This document shows, piece by piece, positions 62,245-64,000 of a stretch of 64,000 nt of DNA. Each line of letters begins with the position of its first letter. The stretch's first letter is position 1. This DNA is from Glandiceps talaboti (lineage: Eukaryota > Hemichordata > Enteropneusta > Spengelidae). The position numbers and the translations under genes were made by a program. The stretch lies in contig NC_135550.1 of NCBI RefSeq assembly GCF_964340395.1, forward strand, positions 17,055,484 through 17,119,483, in the 5' to 3' direction. The notes beneath the pieces were generated by a model, which was not told the DNA's origin, did not search any database, and saw only the letters and a list, made by a program, of their open reading frames with translations.

Positions 62245-63491
62245 TTAATGTTTTGACCTTCGACCCTTAACCCGGTACCCTCAGATTGCAGAGACACGAC
62301 GAGTGTGAAGCTACCAACGTATCTGCCCTGCATGCAAAGCCTAGCCGACTGCTCTCTGTTTCTATACCTTATCAGACGGAGTATTAGACTAAGGAATGAA
62401 GAAGAAAATATTGCAAGTAATCACAGTAACATGTAGTAAGGATTTCACCATTTGATATCTGGTTGGGGTGCCGGAGGATTTTTAGAAAACATCCAAAAGT
62501 GAAAAAAACTTGATAGCTGACCAACTCAGAACTTCTTAGACTCGATCCACTCAGACTTTGAACGACCAACTTCATGTGAATATTATTAATATTGCGCAAG
62601 TCAATGAACTGTACACTCCCATGTAAAATTGCATATGTTGATAAGAAATGTTCTTATATTATGAAATGTTCCTATGTTGATACAAATGTTTCTAAGAATA
62701 CTTTCTTAAAGGGTGTACTTTCGCGGTAGACGTTCGTCGACAATATTTATTCAACATCGCAAACTACAAAGGCATGTGAACAGTACAGTTCTGTCAGTTT
62801 TTTTCTGTCACGTGCTTCAAGATTACTGGAGTTATAACTTAATATACTAGTACCCAAGTTGAGAGTGCCAAGCATTTATTTCCCCCCTCTGTTCGACGTG
62901 TAAATGGCATCCTAGTTTGTTTTCAACATTGACATTGCAGGTACTATGGGGGCGCCAATGATCGTCCCAGTATACATGTATTAGTGTGAACATGATAAAT
63001 AGCTATCGATACTGTAAATATGAATTTGTTTTCAAGGAAACTACCTACAAATGTCGAAGGTTTGCGCTAACTGTCAAATCAAATTTCGGGTGACTGCCAT
63101 CAAATCAAATTACGGGTGACCCTAAAACGACTGACAATCCAAATGACAGAAAACGGATGACAGCATTACTAAGAATAGTAACTAAACCTTTTTCATAACG
63201 ATGAAATATTTTTACATGCAATGGTATGGCAAGCAATATTTCAAGATACCGTGAGAATCTTTTCTCAGTTTGTTCAGGTTTCTATAAGCTAAAATTCATG
63301 AATTTTTATTACCTTAACATATTAAGATAGCACCACTGAGAAAACACACTTAATAGTCCTTGAATTTCAAAAAAAACATCAAGGAAGGGCTTGATTTGGC
63401 CGAAAAAATATAATTTGTTTGCATATCTGAAGAGTTGTCTTCAGTATCACTGTGACGTTCTACCGAACGGATATGGAATTTTTATCAAGGT

Positions 63492-63493
<2 letters not shown>

Positions 63494-63561
<68 letters not shown>

Positions 63562-63572
63562 ACACACACACA
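63494..63572 (+). repeat. (CA)n microsatellite
   Basis: About 38 CA units with one TA interruption. Confidence 0.95.
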
Positions 63573-63870
63573 TGCATTTAATATATATACACACTTTGGT
63601 TGGGTGATGTCTGATGAAATTTATCGATATTATACATGTCACTTACTTTATTATGATGATGCATATGTGTGTGGGTGGGGGGGGGGTATGTCCCCTCCCG
63701 CGATATGTGGGTGTTTTTAAAATTACGGTAACACCAAGGAGACATTTTAAAACACCAACGTGATAATATGACAGCATACACGAATACTGATTTTGTTGTT
63801 ATCCTTGGAGAAAGAATTTAGTAGGATTGCTTTCCACAGTTTTCCCTCCCTCAATTGTTCTCTTGATACC

Positions 63871-63883
63871 CCCCCCCCCCCCG
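63871..63883 (+). repeat. (C)13 homopolymer
   Basis: Run of C near the right end of the window. Confidence 0.9.
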
Positions 63884-64000
63884 ATTGAAAATTGTCGGCA
63901 AATTAACTCTACGCACAATCTGCTATCCATGCCTCATATCATGTATGGAATATGCATAAATCTAGATTAGAATTTAGGCCTCCATTATAGACATTGGAGA

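Larger units (their letters stand above)
62300..64000. other. region upstream of BRF1 without recognised gene
   Basis: No exon recognised on either strand. It contains two copies of a 22-bp word (TCAAATCAAATTTCGGGTGA at 63074, a near copy 26 bases on), the (CA)n repeat at 63494-63572 and G/C homopolymers near 63676 and 63871. Confidence 0.5.

Overview
The window is AT-rich animal nuclear DNA: multi-exon genes with GT-AG introns, long microsatellites, minisatellites and many small dispersed repeats. Protein content (MTA, CMTR1, BRF1, BTBD3/6, a PDIK1L/STK35-like kinase), short exons separated by 0.3-3 kb introns, and repeat style point to a marine invertebrate. A non-vertebrate deuterostome or a lophotrochozoan are both possible; I cannot decide the phylum from sequence alone.

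Layout. 1-285: possible 3' end of an unidentified plus-strand gene. 411-16.6 kb (+): MTA, the NuRD subunit, lacking only its first short exon. 19.2-21.6 kb (-): a kinase with an uninterrupted catalytic exon, convergent with MTA. 23.1-41.4 kb (+): complete CMTR1, 22 coding exons (892 aa), with a TIR transposon nested inside a second transposon in its last intron. 44.0-61.9 kb (-): complete BRF1, 16 coding exons (749 aa), convergent with CMTR1. 53.5-57.0 kb (+): a complete two-exon BTBD6/BTBD3-type gene lying inside one BRF1 intron on the opposite strand. 62.3-64 kb: no gene recognised.

Functionally the genes are housekeeping regulators: chromatin repression (MTA), mRNA cap-1 methylation (CMTR1), Pol III initiation (BRF1), a BTB/PHR CUL3-adaptor type protein (BTBD6) and a kinase. 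From memory, human BTBD6 also lies inside the BRF1 locus on the opposite strand and MTA1 is close by on 14q32.33, so this looks like ancient microsynteny.

Most striking pattern: four coding exons (MTA next-to-last exon, CMTR1 exon 18, BRF1 exons 6 and 8; perhaps also BRF1 exon 11) have their 3' end plus splice donor tandemly duplicated into the following intron, once to about 13 times, giving arrays of decoy donors. In every case the first (5'-most) donor keeps the conserved protein. Two genes (MTA, kinase) carry single-base indels in otherwise well conserved exons, more likely uncorrected assembly errors than decay.
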